In this document: piece by piece, positions 61,128 through 64,000 of the stretch
Position numbering within the stretch: the first letter of the stretch is position 1
Layout of the letters: every line of letters starts with the position of its first letter
Notes under the pieces: model-generated
The model's database searches: none
Seen by the model: the letters and a program-made list of their open reading frames with translations, nothing else
What the model was told of the DNA's origin: nothing
Made by a program: the position numbers and the translations under genes
Source of the DNA: Chitinophaga sp. YR627
GTDB taxonomy: Bacteria > Bacteroidota > Bacteroidia > Chitinophagales > Chitinophagaceae
Assembly (NCBI RefSeq): GCF_900114995.1
Contig: NZ_FOUX01000001.1
Span: 248,001-312,000 of the forward strand
Length of the DNA stretch: 64,000 nt
Direction of reading: 5' to 3'

Positions 61128-64000
61128 ATGAACAAGCAGTTTCTTTTAATGGTAGCGGTATGGCTTTCAGCCGTAAGCCCTTCCATGGCCAACGCGGCAG
61201 GTCATTTTGTATATGATCAGGTAGCCCGTCAGGAACCTATCAAGGGAGTGGTAGTCGGTTCTGATGGTGCGCCGATACCAGGCGCTTCGATCAAATCGCT
61301 GGCCACCAACAAGGGTACAACGACGAACGAGCGCGGAGAATTTACCTTGCAGGGAGCTGCAGGCGACAAACTGGTGATCACCTTCATTGGTTACACCCAA
61401 CAGGAAGTGGTAGCTACCAGCACGCCAATGCGTATTACCCTGTCAGGCAGCAATAGCCAGCTGGGTGAGGTGGTAGTGGTAGGTTACGGTAGCCAGACCA
61501 AGGCAGATGTAACCGGCGCACTGACCCAGTTGAAAGCAGACAATATCAAACAGGGCGTAACTGTATCTGTTGACAACATGCTCCAGGGTAAAGTATCTGG
61601 TGTGCGTATCGCACAGTCCAGCGGTGAACCTGGCGCAGGTGTGGATGTATTCATCCGTGGTGTGGGTTCTATCCGTAGTGGTAGTACACCGCTCTTCGTA
61701 GTGGATGGTATTCCATTGAGTAATGATAACGTGAGTGCAGGTGGTACAGACTTCGGTCTGGGTTCTTCTGAGCCCAAAAACCCCCTGAACTTCCTGAACA
61801 CCAGCGATATTGAAACCATCACCGTACTGAAAGACGCTTCTGCAGCGGCTATCTACGGTGCAAGAGGTTCTAACGGTGTGGTACTGATCACTACCAAACG
61901 TGGTAGCAGAGGTACGTCTACACTGACTTACGATGCGTACCTCGGTACTTCTAAAGTGATCAGAAAACTGGACGTACTGAATGCTGACGAATATCGTAAA
62001 GCGATCAAAGATCCGGCTTATGACCACAAAGGCAACACTGACTGGCAGGATGTGATCTATCGCAATGCGTTTACACAGAACCATAACCTGTCTTTCGCTA
62101 AAACTACCAACACTGGTAGCTACATGGCCTCTCTGTCCCGCATGGACCAGGATGGTATCGTTGAAACCAGCTCCTTCAAAAGAACAACTGCAAGACTGAA
62201 CGCGGAGGAATCTTTCTTCGACGACAGACGCCTGGTTGTTAAACTGAACCTGACTGCAAGTGATATCGATGAAACCGGTATCCCGAACGGTAACACCGCA
62301 GGTTCTGATGGTCAGCTGATCATTCATGCCCTGATGGCTAACCCAACCCGTTCAGTATATGACTCTCTGGGTGGTTACACCAACTTTAACATGAACGCTC
62401 ACTATAACCCTGCTTACCTGCTGAGCATCTATAAAGATAAAACCAACACTTTCCGCGTACTGGGTAACGTTGAAGCGTCCCTGAGACTGCTGAAAGGTCT
62501 GAACTATCGTATCAACTACGGTATCGATAAGTCTACTTCTGAGCGTAACTCCACGATCTATCCGAACATTACGGACAGAACGCCACTGGGCGCTTATGCA
62601 CAGAACAACCTGCAGTCACATACAACCCTGCTGGATCAGTACCTGACTTACAACCGTTCTATCGATAAGCATACATTTGAAGTACTGGGTGGTTTCTCTT
62701 ATCAGCAGTTTAAATTCGCTGGTACCGCTTTCGGTATGATCAATATCGCTAAACAGGGACAGGGTGTAGATCCTGAATACAACCCTGGTTATTCCGGTAC
62801 ACCAACCATTCCAAGTGGTTATGCACAGGAGAACGAATTACAGTCTTACTTCGGACGTGTAAACTATAACTACGACAACCGTTACCTGGTAACAGCCTCC
62901 CTCCGTGCAGATGGCTCTACCCGTTTCGGTGAAAGTAAAAAATATGGTTACTTCCCATCCTTTGCACTGGGCTGGACCCTGTCTCAGGAAGGTTTCATGA
63001 AAGATATCAGCGCTATTCAGAACTTAAAACTGAGAGCTAGCTGGGGTCAGACAGGTAACCAGGAAGTTCCGAACAAGATCACACAGGCCAGCTACTCTCT
63101 GGCTACTTCAGCAGGTTACTACCTGTATGATGACCTGAAAGTAGTAAATGGTGTACTCGTAAACCGTACTGCTAACCCGAACCTGAAATGGGAAATGGTT
63201 GAACAGTATAACATCGGTGCTGACTTCGACCTGTTCAAGGGTAAATTATATGGTTCCGTGGAGTACTATAACAAGACTACCAAAGATCCTATCCTGAACA
63301 TCCCATCTGGTCCGCTGAGCCCAACCACTACTGTATGGAAAAACGTAGACGCCAGCATCGTGAACAAAGGTTTCGAGTTCACCCTGGGAACTACCCTGAT
63401 CCATACAAAAGATTTCAACTGGTCACTGGATGTGAACGGTGCGACTATCTCCAACAAGATCAAAGACCTGCCGGTTTCTGAACTCTACTCCGGTAGCATT
63501 TCCGGTCCTGGTCTGTCTGGTGTTAACGCTAACATCTACAAGAATGGCTACGAAGCTGGTTCATTCTTCATGCTGAAACACCTGGGTTATGACAAGGATG
63601 GTAAAGATATCTTTGAAGACAGAAACAACGACGGCGTGATCAACGCTGCCGACAGACAGATCTTCCAGGGTGCTATTCCTAACTTCAACTTTGGTCTGAA
63701 TAGCCAGCTGCGCTACAAGAAGTTCGACCTGTCATTTGCAGTGATCGGACAGACAGGCGGTTACCTGGTGAACAACACTGCACTGGATCTGAACATCAAC
63801 AGCCTTGCATCTGACCGTAACGTACTGAGAAAGTTCTATGAAGCAAATGCAAACCCTGCAAATGCTGTACAGCTGTCAACTTTGTACCTGGAGAAATCTG
63901 ACTTCGTTCGTTTAAGCAACCTGCGTCTCGGATACACTTTACCGCTTGAGCGCGTACAGTGGATCAAATCCGTTAACGTGTACGTAAGTGCATCTAACCT
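61128..64000 (+). CDS. SusC/RagA family TonB-linked outer-membrane receptor (3' truncated)
   Basis: The frame runs open from ATG 61128 to the window end (957 codons seen). A signal peptide (MNKQFLLMVAVWLSAVSPSM, cut near ANA) is followed by a CarboxypepD_reg-like domain ('IKGVVVGSDGAPIPGASI', 'LVITFIGYTQQEVV'), the SusC linker 'LGEVVVVGYGSQTKADVTGA', the plug ('DNMLQGKVSGVRI', 'VFIRGVGSIRSGSTPLFVVD') and many barrel strands ('LKLRASWGQTGNQEVPNKI'). SusC proteins import oligosaccharides or peptides with a SusD lid; a SusD gene is expected just beyond the window. The substrate is not predictable from this part. Confidence 0.92.
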   Translation, partial: MNKQFLLMVAVWLSAVSPSMANAAGHFVYDQVARQEPIKGVVVGSDGAPIPGASIKSLATNKGTTTNERGEFTLQGAAGDKLVITFIGYTQQEVVATSTPMRITLSGSNSQLGEVVVVGYGSQTKADVTGALTQLKADNIKQGVTVSVDNMLQGKVSGVRIAQSSGEPGAGVDVFIRGVGSIRSGSTPLFVVDGIPLSNDNVSAGGTDFGLGSSEPKNPLNFLNTSDIETITVLKDASAAAIYGARGSNGVVLITTKRGSRGTSTLTYDAYLGTSKVIRKLDVLNADEYRKAIKDPAYDHKGNTDWQDVIYRNAFTQNHNLSFAKTTNTGSYMASLSRMDQDGIVETSSFKRTTARLNAEESFFDDRRLVVKLNLTASDIDETGIPNGNTAGSDGQLIIHALMANPTRSVYDSLGGYTNFNMNAHYNPAYLLSIYKDKTNTFRVLGNVEASLRLLKGLNYRINYGIDKSTSERNSTIYPNITDRTPLGAYAQNNLQSHTTLLDQYLTYNRSIDKHTFEVLGGFSYQQFKFAGTAFGMINIAKQGQGVDPEYNPGYSGTPTIPSGYAQENELQSYFGRVNYNYDNRYLVTASLRADGSTRFGESKKYGYFPSFALGWTLSQEGFMKDISAIQNLKLRASWGQTGNQEVPNKITQASYSLATSAGYYLYDDLKVVNGVLVNRTANPNLKWEMVEQYNIGADFDLFKGKLYGSVEYYNKTTKDPILNIPSGPLSPTTTVWKNVDASIVNKGFEFTLGTTLIHTKDFNWSLDVNGATISNKIKDLPVSELYSGSISGPGLSGVNANIYKNGYEAGSFFMLKHLGYDKDGKDIFEDRNNDGVINAADRQIFQGAIPNFNFGLNSQLRYKKFDLSFAVIGQTGGYLVNNTALDLNINSLASDRNVLRKFYEANANPANAVQLSTLYLEKSDFVRLSNLRLGYTLPLERVQWIKSVNVYVSASN

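Overview
The window looks like a chromosomal segment of a Bacteroidota bacterium, most likely in or near Chitinophaga (family Chitinophagaceae). The evidence is two proteins with type IX secretion (T9SS) type B C-terminal domains, a PorP/SprF protein, a SusC/RagA-type TonB-dependent receptor, A-rich leaders without clear Shine-Dalgarno sequences, and several TAnnTTTG promoter elements. The genus is inferred from gene content and style, not from a marker gene. I saw no rRNA, tRNA, CRISPR array or insertion sequence.

Positions 1-24963 are the 3' half of an extracellular contractile injection system (eCIS) cluster, all on the + strand with gaps of 5-67 nt. In order it holds a truncated baseplate J-like protein, an S74-type tail fibre with a chitin-binding-like module, a giant (2393 aa) Afp12-like baseplate protein full of degenerate repeats, a 1081-aa structural protein, the CIS tape-measure protein, a 1374-aa DUF4157 protein (candidate cargo), a 206-aa orphan, a ParA-type ATPase, a second DUF4157 protein with two HExxH motifs, and an Afp15-like AAA+ ATPase. 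Sheath, tube and spike genes should lie upstream of the window. The ParA-like ATPase, the shared N-terminal module of the two DUF4157 proteins and the repeat array in the giant baseplate protein are the least explained parts.

Positions 25021-41188 hold mostly housekeeping or accessory genes: an M81 metallopeptidase, a small DUF6483-like protein, a T9SS-exported beta-propeller/PKD protein, an ABC permease fused to an M1 peptidase with its ATPase, a divergent LytS/LytTR two-component pair, a Nudix hydrolase, a metallophosphoesterase, an alpha/beta hydrolase, and a DUF898-M48 pair. Positions 41189-41970 are an intergenic region that contains a 46-aa His-rich lipoprotein gene, a heptamer repeat and a perfect 76-bp palindrome.

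Positions 41971-49983 hold a PorP/SprF protein and its 1630-aa type B T9SS partner (probable surface adhesin operon), an acyltransferase and an unknown protein. Positions 50104-60774 are a run of small transcription units: Old Yellow Enzyme, alpha/beta hydrolase lipoprotein, GH51 arabinofuranosidase, acyltransferase, DsbA-like protein divergent from an HxlR regulator, AlkB-like dioxygenase, GlxA-type regulator, SRPBCC protein, a lipoprotein and an unknown exported protein. The window ends inside a SusC-like receptor gene (61128 onward) that has a long leader.
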